A stretch of DNA of 6,126 nt from an uncultured Candidatus Nemicrothrix sp. (GTDB taxonomy: Bacteria; Actinomycetota; Acidimicrobiia; Acidimicrobiales; Acidimicrobilacustridaceae). The translations under genes were made by a program, and so were the position numbers. How positions within the stretch are numbered: the stretch's first letter is position 1; every line of letters starts with the position of its first letter. The notes below the pieces were generated by a model. That model was given only the letters and a program-made list of their open reading frames with translations, did no database searches and was not told where the DNA came from. Positions 1 to 6,126 of this stretch are shown piece after piece. The stretch covers positions 1 to 6,126 of the forward strand of contig CAIKHC010000253.1 of the NCBI GenBank assembly GCA_903827085.1, read 5' to 3'.

Positions 1-303
1 GCTGCTATCCCGTGCGAAATCGAAGACGAAGACTTCTGCTTGCGCCTCTTCGACGACCCGCAGTTCCGTGACGCCGGGCTCGTCACCACGATGCAGCAAG
101 CTCAGGTCGGAAGTTTCGACCACTTCGCCCACATGTGGACTTTTTCCGAAACACCCACACGAATCGCCGGACCACCGCTCATCGTTGGTCACGACACCGT
201 CGACATCATGACTGAACTCGGCATCAGCAAAACCGAGATCGACACTCTGATCGCTGACGGCGTCGTCCTTCAATCCACACTCCGACAGGAGCGCGCCTTA
301 TGA
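1..303 (+). CDS. Class III (CaiB/BaiF family) CoA-transferase, C-terminal fragment
   Basis: This is the last 100 codons of a gene that begins upstream of the window; the frame is open from base 1. Family III CoA-transferases move CoA between carboxylic acids in the cytoplasm through an aspartyl-CoA intermediate; that catalytic Asp lies in the missing N-terminal part. The visible piece has the usual C-terminal layout: an 'IPC' segment (residues 3-5 of the fragment), then 'DDPQFRDAGLV', the 'FSETPTR' stretch, a 'PPLIVGHDT' motif equivalent to the family's 'P.LGeHT', and a final 'ELGISKTEIDTLIADGVV' helix pair. The TTG at 40 falls inside this conserved region, so it is not the start. The TGA stop at 301-303 overlaps the next ATG (ATGA), which suggests translational coupling. 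Likely role (inference): activating the pathway acid as a CoA thioester. Some CaiB relatives act as racemases or lyases, so the exact reaction is open. Confidence 0.85.
   Translation, partial: AAIPCEIEDEDFCLRLFDDPQFRDAGLVTTMQQAQVGSFDHFAHMWTFSETPTRIAGPPLIVGHDTVDIMTELGISKTEIDTLIADGVVLQSTLRQERAL
287..291 (+). promoter_or_regulatory. Ribosome binding site for the DUF35 gene
   Basis: AGGAG lies inside the end of the CoA-transferase coding region, 8 bases before the ATG at 300. It supports that start even though the ATG overlaps the upstream stop codon. Confidence 0.65.
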
Positions 304-707
304 CCGCCGTTCGTCCACCAATCTTTGACTTCGACGATGCGTTCTTCTGGGAAGGCGCCAAAGAGCACAAACTTTTAATTCAACGATGTGGCGACTGCGA
401 CACCTTGCGCCATCCGCCCACCCCAATGTGTGCAATCTGCGGTTCAACCAACAACCAAACCACACAATCAGCAGGGAACGGCATCATCCTCACCTGGATC
501 GTTTCGCAGCACCCCACAGAACCTGACGCAGAACCTCGCATCGTCATCCTCGTGCAGCTCGATGAAGGCACCCGAATCGTTTCCAACCTCATCGATGTTG
601 CACCAACCCACGATCAGGTGCTGAACGATAAACGGGTCGAGGTGTGCTTCGTTGACTACGACGGAACCGTCCTGCCCCAGTTCCGTTTGGCAGAGGTGCA
701 GCCATGA
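300..707 (+). CDS. DUF35-type zinc-ribbon / OB-fold protein, probable partner of the Ltp2-like thiolase
   Basis: A 135-residue cytoplasmic protein with the two-part DUF35 layout. An N-terminal helix ('FWEGAKEHKLLIQRC') leads into a rubredoxin-like zinc ribbon with two CxxC pairs (Cys30/Cys33 in CGDC, Cys44/Cys47 in CAIC). An OB-fold of about residues 53-133 follows, including 'GIILTWIVSQHP', the typical 'VQLDEGTRIVSNL' strand and 'VLPQFRLAEV'. Proteins of this family pair with thiolase-like enzymes. In steroid side-chain degradation the DUF35 domain of ChsH2 binds the aldolase Ltp2 and is needed for its activity. Here the domain stands alone, without a MaoC-type hydratase domain. It overlaps the CoA-transferase stop and the thiolase start by 4 bp each, which fits a fixed-ratio complex with the thiolase-like protein. 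All four zinc ligands are present. The family call is firm; the partnership is inferred from gene order. Confidence 0.88.
   Translation: MTAVRPPIFDFDDAFFWEGAKEHKLLIQRCGDCDTLRHPPTPMCAICGSTNNQTTQSAGNGIILTWIVSQHPTEPDAEPRIVILVQLDEGTRIVSNLIDVAPTHDQVLNDKRVEVCFVDYDGTVLPQFRLAEVQP
692..697 (+). promoter_or_regulatory. Ribosome binding site for the Ltp2-like gene
   Basis: AGAGGT lies 6 bases before the ATG at 704, within the end of the DUF35 coding region. It decides the start and fits translational coupling through the ATGA overlap. Confidence 0.65.
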
Positions 708-1840
708 GTAAAATACGTGCAGTCATCGCTGGCATTGGTCACACCGAGTTCTCACAGAATTCGGGACGCTCAACATTGCAACTCGCCGCCGAAGCTTCAC
801 GCGACGCGATTCGCGATGCAGGTTTCTCCCCCGCCGAAGTCGATGGCACCGTCACATTCTCCATGGACACGAACGACGAACTCGCTCTTATCCGAACGAT
901 CGGCGTTCCCATGCTGCGATTCTGCGCTCGCACCCGAGGCGGTGGTGGTGGGGCAAGCGCAACCGTTCAACTTGCTGCAGCCGCCGTCGAAAGCGGTCAG
1001 GCCGATGCGGTGCTTGTCTACCGAGCATTCAACGAGCGTTCGGCCCATCGTTTCGGACAACCGGTGCAGGCCAACCCCGACCCGGCTTGGAATTGGGCGA
1101 GCCCCTTCAGCCTCAACACGCCAGCAAAGGTCTACTCACTCACCTTTCAGCGCTACATGCACGAGTTCGGCCTCACCAACGAAGACTTCGGCCGCTACAC
1201 CGTCGTTGCTCGCGACTGGGCCTCAACCAACCCCGATGCGCAGTTCTACGAGCGGCCCATCACACTGCAGGACCATCAAGATTCGCGGTGGATAGTCGAA
1301 CCAATCCTCCGAAAGCTCGACTGCTGTCTTGAATCCGACGGCGGTGTCGCGCTTCTCATCACCTCCGCCGAACGCGCCGCAGATCATGGCGCCGACGCGG
1401 TTCCGATTCTCGCCTCCTCAGCGATACAACTCGAAGGCGGACATGAGATGTTCGCTTACTACCACGAGGACCTTTGTGAATACCCCGAAGGCCGTGTACT
1501 CGGCCAACAGCTCTACAAACAGGCGGGCATTACGGCCGACGACATTGATGTCGCCATGATCTACGAGAACTTCAGCCCAATCGTGTTCCTTCAACTCGAA
1601 GCATTTGGCTTCTGCGGGCGCGGCGAGGCAAGCGACTTCATCAAAGATGGCCACATTGGGCGCGGCGGTTCGCTGCCCGTGAATACCAATGGAGGCCTCT
1701 TAGGCGAGGGCTATATCCACGGAATGAACAACATCGTCGAAGGCGTGCGTCAATTGCGGGGCACGTCAGCAAACCAAGTCTCCGGAGCTGAGCATGTTCT
1801 CGTTAGCGCCGGCCGTAGCGGCATCATTCTGGGCCGCTGA
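704..1840 (+). CDS. Thiolase-superfamily protein of the Ltp2 / lipid-transfer (SCP-x-like) type, probable CoA-ester aldolase
   Basis: A 378-residue protein with a complete thiolase fold: an N-terminal 'VIAGIGHTEFSQ' strand, a central 'GGGGGASATVQLAAAAVESGQADAVLVYRAFNERS' region and a C-terminal 'NTNGGLLGEGYIHGMNNIVEGVRQLRG' block. True thiolases have a nucleophilic Cys at the start of the central helix; lined up by eye with the SCP2-thiolase 'CATGS' motif, that position is Gly81 here, in a run of five glycines. The thiolase GHP histidine is replaced by 'GYIHG', with Tyr337. A second tyrosine, Tyr287 ('IYENFSP'), lies exactly 50 residues earlier, the spacing I recall for the two tyrosines implicated in Ltp2, the steroid side-chain aldolase. 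It is therefore probably not a Claisen thiolase but a retro-aldolase acting on a beta-hydroxyacyl-CoA, with the DUF35 protein just upstream as partner. Length is normal and the frame intact. Substrate unknown; a steroid role is possible but not shown. The family call is strong; the reaction is inference. Confidence 0.85.
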   Translation: MSKIRAVIAGIGHTEFSQNSGRSTLQLAAEASRDAIRDAGFSPAEVDGTVTFSMDTNDELALIRTIGVPMLRFCARTRGGGGGASATVQLAAAAVESGQADAVLVYRAFNERSAHRFGQPVQANPDPAWNWASPFSLNTPAKVYSLTFQRYMHEFGLTNEDFGRYTVVARDWASTNPDAQFYERPITLQDHQDSRWIVEPILRKLDCCLESDGGVALLITSAERAADHGADAVPILASSAIQLEGGHEMFAYYHEDLCEYPEGRVLGQQLYKQAGITADDIDVAMIYENFSPIVFLQLEAFGFCGRGEASDFIKDGHIGRGGSLPVNTNGGLLGEGYIHGMNNIVEGVRQLRGTSANQVSGAEHVLVSAGRSGIILGR

Positions 1841-1843
1841 GCG

Positions 1844-1849
1844 AAAGGA
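1844..1849 (+). promoter_or_regulatory. Ribosome binding site for the amidohydrolase gene
   Basis: AAAGGA is 6 bases before the ATG at 1856, in the only true gap (15 bp) between plus-strand genes. The gap is too short for a separate promoter, so this gene is probably read from the operon transcript. Confidence 0.7.
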
Positions 1850-1855
1850 ATACTG

Positions 1856-2962
1856 ATGACCATCACCGAATCCAACATCGTCCTGAACCACACCGGCGAA
1901 CGAATCATCTCCGCCGATTCGCATGTGGCGATCACGCAAGATCAGGTCAAGGCCAACCTTGATCCCAAGTTTCATCCCGACTACGACAAAGCCCAGCAAG
2001 CATTTGCTGCGCGCGTTGCCGCCAACATGAGTTCCGCCAAGGTCAATGCCGACGCGATGAAACGAAATCCGCATGCGGCGTTCTCTCGTCCCGGCTACCA
2101 CACCGCCTCAGACCGACTCGCCGACATGGACGCTGACGGCGTCGACGTTGAAGTCATCTATTCCGAAGTAAGCGCCTTCCGCTATATCGGCGACATGGAG
2201 CGCGGCGCCGCCGAAGCTACACGCGCGTTTAACGACGTTCTGACCCAATTCGCGTCTGCCGATCCTCGGCGGCTTGTCGTCAGCTACCAGATCCCGATTC
2301 ACGACATCGATGCAGCCGTTGCTGAGGTGCACCGGGTTACGGAATTGGGAGCAAAGTCTCTTCAGATTCCCGTCTTCCCAACCGAACTCGGACAACCTGA
2401 CTACTTCGACGAACGCTATGAACCGCTTTGGGCGGCCGTTCAAGAAACAGGCCTTCCGATGTGCTGCCACATCGGCATCAACACAAATCTCGATGAACTC
2501 ACCCGTCGTGACCCAACTCCGCAGAAGGGCATCATGGTCACGATGACTGCTCTCTCCACCGCAGAAGCGTTGGGTATGTGGATCCTCACCGGGACGCTCG
2601 AAAAATTTCCCGATCTCAAACTGGTATTCGTTGAACCCGGTATTGGCTGGATTGCTCACTATCTCGATCTCATCGATGACATGGTCGTACGCCAGGGGTA
2701 CGTCTATGACAATCTCAGTGAACTCCCGAGTTTCTATTTCCGCCGCAACATGTGGACCACATTCGTCGACGAGCCGCGCTCGATCGAAGCACTGCGTTAC
2801 GACGTCGGTGTCGACAACATCATGTGGTCCACCGACTTTCCCCATCCCGTAACAAGTTGGCCCGATTCCCAGGACCTTATTGAACGGGCCTTCATAGGGG
2901 TTCCTCATGAGGAAAAGCGCAAAATTGTGTGCGACAACGCAGTCAAAGTCTGGAACCTGTGA
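1856..2962 (+). CDS. Amidohydro_2-family metal-dependent hydrolase or decarboxylase
   Basis: A 368-residue TIM-barrel protein of the amidohydrolase superfamily, Amidohydro_2 branch (relatives include ACMSD and gamma-resorcylate decarboxylases and many uncharacterised actinobacterial hydrolases). After a short leader comes the first strand 'IISADSHV', giving a DxH metal site (Asp21, His23). Then come 'RLADMDADGVDVEVIYSEV' (88-105), the barrel-strand His in 'MCCHIG' (His205), 'LVFVEPGIGWIAHYLDLIDDM' with Glu260, and the late barrel Asp in 'MWSTDFPHP' (Asp327, His330). There is no signal peptide, so it is cytoplasmic. In this branch a single divalent metal, often zinc, activates water or assists decarboxylation. 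Placed after the Ltp2-like gene, it may act on a ring, lactone or carboxylate intermediate of the same pathway; this is inference. Its stop overlaps the TetR start as GTGA. The family call is firm, but the sequence does not distinguish hydrolase from decarboxylase. Confidence 0.88.
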   Translation: MTITESNIVLNHTGERIISADSHVAITQDQVKANLDPKFHPDYDKAQQAFAARVAANMSSAKVNADAMKRNPHAAFSRPGYHTASDRLADMDADGVDVEVIYSEVSAFRYIGDMERGAAEATRAFNDVLTQFASADPRRLVVSYQIPIHDIDAAVAEVHRVTELGAKSLQIPVFPTELGQPDYFDERYEPLWAAVQETGLPMCCHIGINTNLDELTRRDPTPQKGIMVTMTALSTAEALGMWILTGTLEKFPDLKLVFVEPGIGWIAHYLDLIDDMVVRQGYVYDNLSELPSFYFRRNMWTTFVDEPRSIEALRYDVGVDNIMWSTDFPHPVTSWPDSQDLIERAFIGVPHEEKRKIVCDNAVKVWNL

Positions 2963-3579
2963 ACGCCACTACCTCCAACCGTTCAACGGGACAGTTCCTC
3001 GACCGCGACACACTCGTCGCTACCGCAGCGGACCTTGCCGACAAAATCGGATGGACGGAACTCACGCTGTCGAAAGTTGCTGAAGCGGTTGACCGGCACG
3101 TGAGTTCGCTCTACTCCCATGTCGACGGTCTCGATGCGCTGCGGCGTGAGATCGCGGTCCTCGCCGTAACCGAGATTGGCGATGTTGTATGGCGAGCAAG
3201 CGTGGGTCGCAGCGGGGCTGACGCGCTCACTGCGATTGCGGAGGCGGAGCGCGACTTCGCCCGACTGCACCCTGGGCGTATGGCTGCGCTACGGGGGCAT
3301 CTCGGAGCCGACGACGCAGAGTTCACAGAACGGGCAAAGCGCGTTGCCCAGCCAATCCGAACAGTGCTCGCCTCGTTTGGATTGGACGAAAAGCAGGTTG
3401 CCATCGCCCACCGCGTCTTCAGCGCGACGGTTCGTGGCCTCATCGAACCAGGAACCCCCTTAGGGCGTGCCGATGACGACATCGCGCTTCAGGCCACGGT
3501 CACCCTCTTTGTCACCGCACTCGAGAGCGGCAACTGGCCAACGGTCGAGAAAAGCCCACCGCTAGGCGGGCGTGCCTGA
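2959..3579 (+). CDS. TetR-family transcriptional regulator
   Basis: A 206-residue regulator. The N-terminal DNA-binding part runs from 'LDRDTLVATAADLADKIGWTELTLSKVAEAVDRHVSSLYSHVDGLDALRREI' (about residues 14-65), with the helix-turn-helix at 35-54 and the typical 'SSLYSHV' recognition helix. The rest is an all-helical ligand-binding and dimer domain; 'ARLHPGRMAALRG' and 'VFSATVRGLIEPGTP' resemble the WHG-type C-terminal domain. I chose the GTG at 2959 because it overlaps the amidohydrolase TGA as GTGA, the same coupling seen at two earlier junctions. An in-frame GTG at 2929 would add 10 residues, but its nearest Shine-Dalgarno-like sequence is about 15 bases away. The ribosome site for 2959 is weak (GGAA at 2952-2955), so expression may rely on coupling. 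As the last gene of the operon it probably controls it, responding to a pathway compound; no operator is visible here. Its 3' end overlaps the convergent UPF0182 gene by 18 bp. Confidence 0.87.
   Translation: MNATTSNRSTGQFLDRDTLVATAADLADKIGWTELTLSKVAEAVDRHVSSLYSHVDGLDALRREIAVLAVTEIGDVVWRASVGRSGADALTAIAEAERDFARLHPGRMAALRGHLGADDAEFTERAKRVAQPIRTVLASFGLDEKQVAIAHRVFSATVRGLIEPGTPLGRADDDIALQATVTLFVTALESGNWPTVEKSPPLGGRA
3548..3571 (-). terminator. Intrinsic terminator of the UPF0182 gene, overlapping both gene ends
   Basis: Read on the minus strand there is a hairpin with 7-bp arms, GCCCGCC and GGTGGGC, closed by a 4-base TAGC loop. All positions pair if one G-U wobble is allowed, and TTTTCT follows directly. 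The loop holds the TAG stop codon of the UPF0182 gene (3562-3564). The hairpin also lies inside the last codons of the TetR gene. On the plus strand it has an A-C mismatch and no T-run, so it should act in one direction. The stem is short and the T-run only four bases, so strength is uncertain. Confidence 0.6.
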
Positions 3580-6126
3580 TCGAACCGTCGTCGTTGTTGT
3601 CGTTGAACCCGACGAGCCTGAAGCACCCGAACTCGATGTGGTTCCATCGGGAAGCGACTGTGCCTGGCTGATGAGCGTCTGCGCTTCCTTGACCTTTGCC
3701 TGATAGCCAGCAAGATCGCCGTTTCGAAGCGCAGTGTCGGCATAGGTCAATGCCCTCGCCGCCTGATCGATCAACTGATCCTTCGTGGCATTGCCGGTAG
3801 AAGGAATCGTGGTGGTCGTCGTGGGATCACTCGGCACGGATCCGCCATTGGTGGAGCCATTGTTCGTGGCGTCTTCCGGCGAGGCAACCCCCGACTCGAA
3901 GGTTTGCGGGTTGGCTCCGGGGAACAGTGTTTGCAACGCTTCGCGAAGCGTGGGCTTCATGACGACCTGTCCGCCAAACACGGCGATGACCTGCTTGAGC
4001 TCAGGGATCGCTGTGTTGTTGTCTGACGACACATACAGCGGACGGATATAGATGATCGAGTTGTTTACCGGGGTCAGCATCAAAGCGCCGAACTGAGTCC
4101 GCGATCCCTGCTGGTTAAGCAGCGTCGTGTACTTACTGACCTCGGGGTCGGAAAGAATGTTGGCGTTGACGATTGCCGGGCCATCGATATTGAAACCAGA
4201 AGGCATTTCGTACACAGTCAACTTGCCATACTGCGCAGGATCACTGTTTGCGACCATGAACGATGTAAGCGTCTTTTTGGAGTCATCGTCGGAGAACGGA
4301 ACGAACGGACGCAGCATCACGAACGATTCAGTTTCCTCGCCTGGAAGTCGAATCAGCGAATACACGGGGCTGATGCGCGCTTCTCTTGTGCGCACAACGG
4401 TGGCGCCATTCACTGTTTGAGTAGAAGCAACTACTGGCGACGAACCGTTCACCGTGGAACCTGGATCCTGAGCAACGGACCAGCTCGATGACTTCTCGTA
4501 GAACGACTTGGCATCGCTGATGTGATAGCGACCAAACATATTGGTCTGCACCCGGAAGAGATCTTCGGGATAGCGCCAATGCGCTTTCAGTTCCGCAGGC
4601 ATCTCGTCGACACCAGCGAACAATGCCGGGAAGGCCTTTTGGTAGGCGTTGACGATGGGGTCAGAGGGATCGACGATGTAAAGCTTCACTGTGCCGTCGT
4701 AGGTATCAACCACGCCCTTGACCGAGTTGCGGACGTAGTTGAATCGCTTACCACCGAGGTCGCTGCCAGCTGGAAGTCCGCTTGAATCAGCACGCTGCGC
4801 GTTCGGATAACGGTCAGTGGTTGTGTAGCCGTCGAAGATGTACACGACTCGTCCGTCTTGAATTACCGGATATGGATCATTGTCGAACTGCATGAACGGA
4901 GCGACAGCTTCAACACGCTGGCGGATATCGCGCTGATACACGATGCGGGAATCAGACGTAAGGAAGTTTGAGACCACAAGGTTCCAGTCCGAGAACCTCA
5001 GTCCGTACGCGGCCTTCTTGGGGAAGGAATCGAGTTTCACGCCGCCAGAGCCGGAGTACTCAGTGAACTTGGTTTGGCCGTCGGCCTCGATGAAATCGAT
5101 TTCCTCGCGGCTTGCATTTGTAATTGCATAGCCCGTCACGTTCTCGCCGTAATACAACTGTGGAGTTGAGACTTCAGTGGTCATTCGCGATGTGTCGGTG
5201 ATCTGAGGAACATTCCTGATCAAGAAATCGGGACGACCTTGCGTGGTCGTTGCATTGGCCGGAGCAAGGGCCACGCCGTATCCGTGGGTGTAGGCCAAGT
5301 GCTGGCCTTCCCATGAACTCTGCGGAATCTGCCCAACATTCAGATCACGGGCACCGATGATCACCTGTGTATTGGCAATTTCACCCGATGGGGTCTTAAT
5401 CGGATAGCGATCAACATCGAGCTCGTTGAATCGAAGTTGTGAGTACTGGCTCTGCAAACGCTGATAGGTCGGTTCAACGATCGTCGGATCAAGCAATCGG
5501 ATATTGCGGATCGTTCCTGGGTTCTCATTAACGTTTTGCGTCGCAACCGATTTGTCTTGGTTGTAGATAAACGGTTTGGTGTCAACCTCGCTGAGGCCCA
5601 AGGCCGTTCGTGTCGCACTGATGTTGTGGTCGATGTATGGCATCTCTCGAGTTGATTCCTCGGGTTCCACCACAAAGCGCTGGATGAACGCCGGATAGGC
5701 AACACCAGCAACCACCGAGATGAGCGCCCAAAGCCCGACCGCAACAACGGGAAGCGTCCAGCCGCGTCGCCAAATGTTTGCGATGAAAAGTCCAAACGAC
5801 AAGATGGCTATGAAGAGCAAGAGATAAATCGCTGGAAGTTGCGCCTTGACGTCGGTGTAGGTCGCGCCGTCAACCGTTCCGCGAGTGGAGTACGTAAGCG
5901 CAAAGCGCTGCAACCAATAATCAGCGGCCTTCACTAATGCCAGCAACCCAAGCAATACAGAAATATGCGCCTTGACCTGAGGAGTGACTCGCTCTCCTGC
6001 GGCCTGCAGGCGGATGCCGCCGTTGAGGTAATGCGCGACGACAGCCACGATAAGCAGGATGATGCCGGCTGCGAACAACCAATTCACTACCGATGCGTAG
6101 AACGGAAGCTTGAAGACGTAAAACCC
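3562..6126 (-). CDS. UPF0182-family integral membrane protein with large extracytoplasmic domain, 5' end outside window
   Basis: 854 codons are visible and the frame stays open to the window edge. The upstream residues read 'GFYVFKLPFYASVV', the family's conserved 'FYVF.LPFY' motif, so the GTG at 6085-6087 is internal. Full-length actinobacterial members are nearly 1000 residues with about seven membrane segments; roughly the first 100-200 residues are missing. Four hydrophobic segments remain (visible residues about 15-35, 55-71, 97-118, 124-144). Then comes the conserved 'QRFVVEPEESTREMPYIDHNISATRTALGL' block and a soluble domain of about 600 residues, probably outside the membrane. The C-terminus has a Thr/Ser/Gly-rich linker (3793-3891), a predicted helical segment (3646-3792, 'LTYADTALRNGDLAGYQAKVKEAQ') and a second low-complexity tail with six Thr in a row (3565-3645). 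The molecular function of the family is not known to me. It converges on the catabolic operon and is probably unrelated to it. Confidence 0.9.
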   Translation of the reverse strand, partial: GFYVFKLPFYASVVNWLFAAGIILLIVAVVAHYLNGGIRLQAAGERVTPQVKAHISVLLGLLALVKAADYWLQRFALTYSTRGTVDGATYTDVKAQLPAIYLLLFIAILSFGLFIANIWRRGWTLPVVAVGLWALISVVAGVAYPAFIQRFVVEPEESTREMPYIDHNISATRTALGLSEVDTKPFIYNQDKSVATQNVNENPGTIRNIRLLDPTIVEPTYQRLQSQYSQLRFNELDVDRYPIKTPSGEIANTQVIIGARDLNVGQIPQSSWEGQHLAYTHGYGVALAPANATTTQGRPDFLIRNVPQITDTSRMTTEVSTPQLYYGENVTGYAITNASREEIDFIEADGQTKFTEYSGSGGVKLDSFPKKAAYGLRFSDWNLVVSNFLTSDSRIVYQRDIRQRVEAVAPFMQFDNDPYPVIQDGRVVYIFDGYTTTDRYPNAQRADSSGLPAGSDLGGKRFNYVRNSVKGVVDTYDGTVKLYIVDPSDPIVNAYQKAFPALFAGVDEMPAELKAHWRYPEDLFRVQTNMFGRYHISDAKSFYEKSSSWSVAQDPGSTVNGSSPVVASTQTVNGATVVRTREARISPVYSLIRLPGEETESFVMLRPFVPFSDDDSKKTLTSFMVANSDPAQYGKLTVYEMPSGFNIDGPAIVNANILSDPEVSKYTTLLNQQGSRTQFGALMLTPVNNSIIYIRPLYVSSDNNTAIPELKQVIAVFGGQVVMKPTLREALQTLFPGANPQTFESGVASPEDATNNGSTNGGSVPSDPTTTTTIPSTGNATKDQLIDQAARALTYADTALRNGDLAGYQAKVKEAQTLISQAQSLPDGTTSSSGASGSSGSTTTTTTVRSGTPA

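Noticed and set aside
40..42. TTG as the start of the first gene
   Set aside because: The frame is open to base 1, and the upstream residues 'AAIPCEIEDEDF' match the conserved CaiB/BaiF C-terminal region, so the gene is cut by the window edge.
797..1060. Short minus-strand and alternative-frame open frames within the Ltp2-like gene
   Set aside because: No family resemblance and full overlap with a well-supported gene; shadow frames.
2108..2908. Long open frame (266 codons) on the minus strand inside the amidohydrolase gene
   Set aside because: It lies fully antisense to a gene with clear family motifs; its translation shows no recognisable domain, so it is probably a by-product of codon bias.
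2929..2931. Upstream GTG as the TetR start
   Set aside because: It is poorly placed relative to a Shine-Dalgarno sequence and would overlap the amidohydrolase by 34 bp, whereas 2959 gives the GTGA overlap typical of this operon.
3554..3571. Hairpin as a terminator for the plus-strand operon
   Set aside because: In this direction the stem has an A-C mismatch and is followed by GTGCCTGATC, with no T-run; it also lies before the TetR stop codon.
6085..6087. GTG as the start of the UPF0182 gene
   Set aside because: Upstream codons continue in frame to the edge and encode the family's 'FYVF.LPFY' motif, so this is an internal valine.

Overview
The window looks like actinobacterial chromosome of moderate GC (mid-50s % by eye). 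The strongest taxonomic hint is the minus-strand UPF0182 membrane protein, a family best known from Actinobacteria. The Ltp2-type thiolase/DUF35 pair points the same way. An Acidimicrobiia-like or other mid-GC actinobacterial lineage is a guess. There are no RNA genes, insertion sequences, CRISPR arrays or integration scars, and coding is almost continuous.

Left part, plus strand (1-3579): five genes packed head to tail as one apparent operon. They are the 3' end of a class III (CaiB/BaiF) CoA-transferase, a small zinc-ribbon/OB-fold DUF35 protein, a thiolase-superfamily protein of the Ltp2 (SCP-x-like lipid-transfer/aldolase) type, an Amidohydro_2-family metal-dependent hydrolase or decarboxylase, and a TetR-type regulator. 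Three of the four junctions are 4-bp start/stop overlaps (ATGA, ATGA, GTGA). The fourth is a 15-bp gap with a good Shine-Dalgarno sequence. The operon promoter and any TetR operator lie upstream of the window.

Right part, minus strand (3562-6126): one long UPF0182 gene whose 5' end runs off the window. It converges on the TetR gene and overlaps it by 18 bp. A hairpin plus T-run that fits an intrinsic terminator for this gene sits in that overlap, with the gene's stop codon in the hairpin loop.

How the genes may work together (inference): the CoA-transferase would activate an acid as its CoA thioester. The Ltp2-like protein lacks the thiolase nucleophilic cysteine but keeps two tyrosines placed as in Ltp2 aldolases. 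With the DUF35 protein it would make a carbon-carbon-cleaving aldolase. The amidohydrolase would act on a ring, lactone or carboxylate intermediate, and the TetR protein would sense a pathway compound, perhaps a CoA ester. The closest known logic is steroid side-chain degradation (Ltp2-ChsH2), but here the DUF35 domain is free-standing and the substrate is unknown. This catabolic module is the most interesting content of the window.
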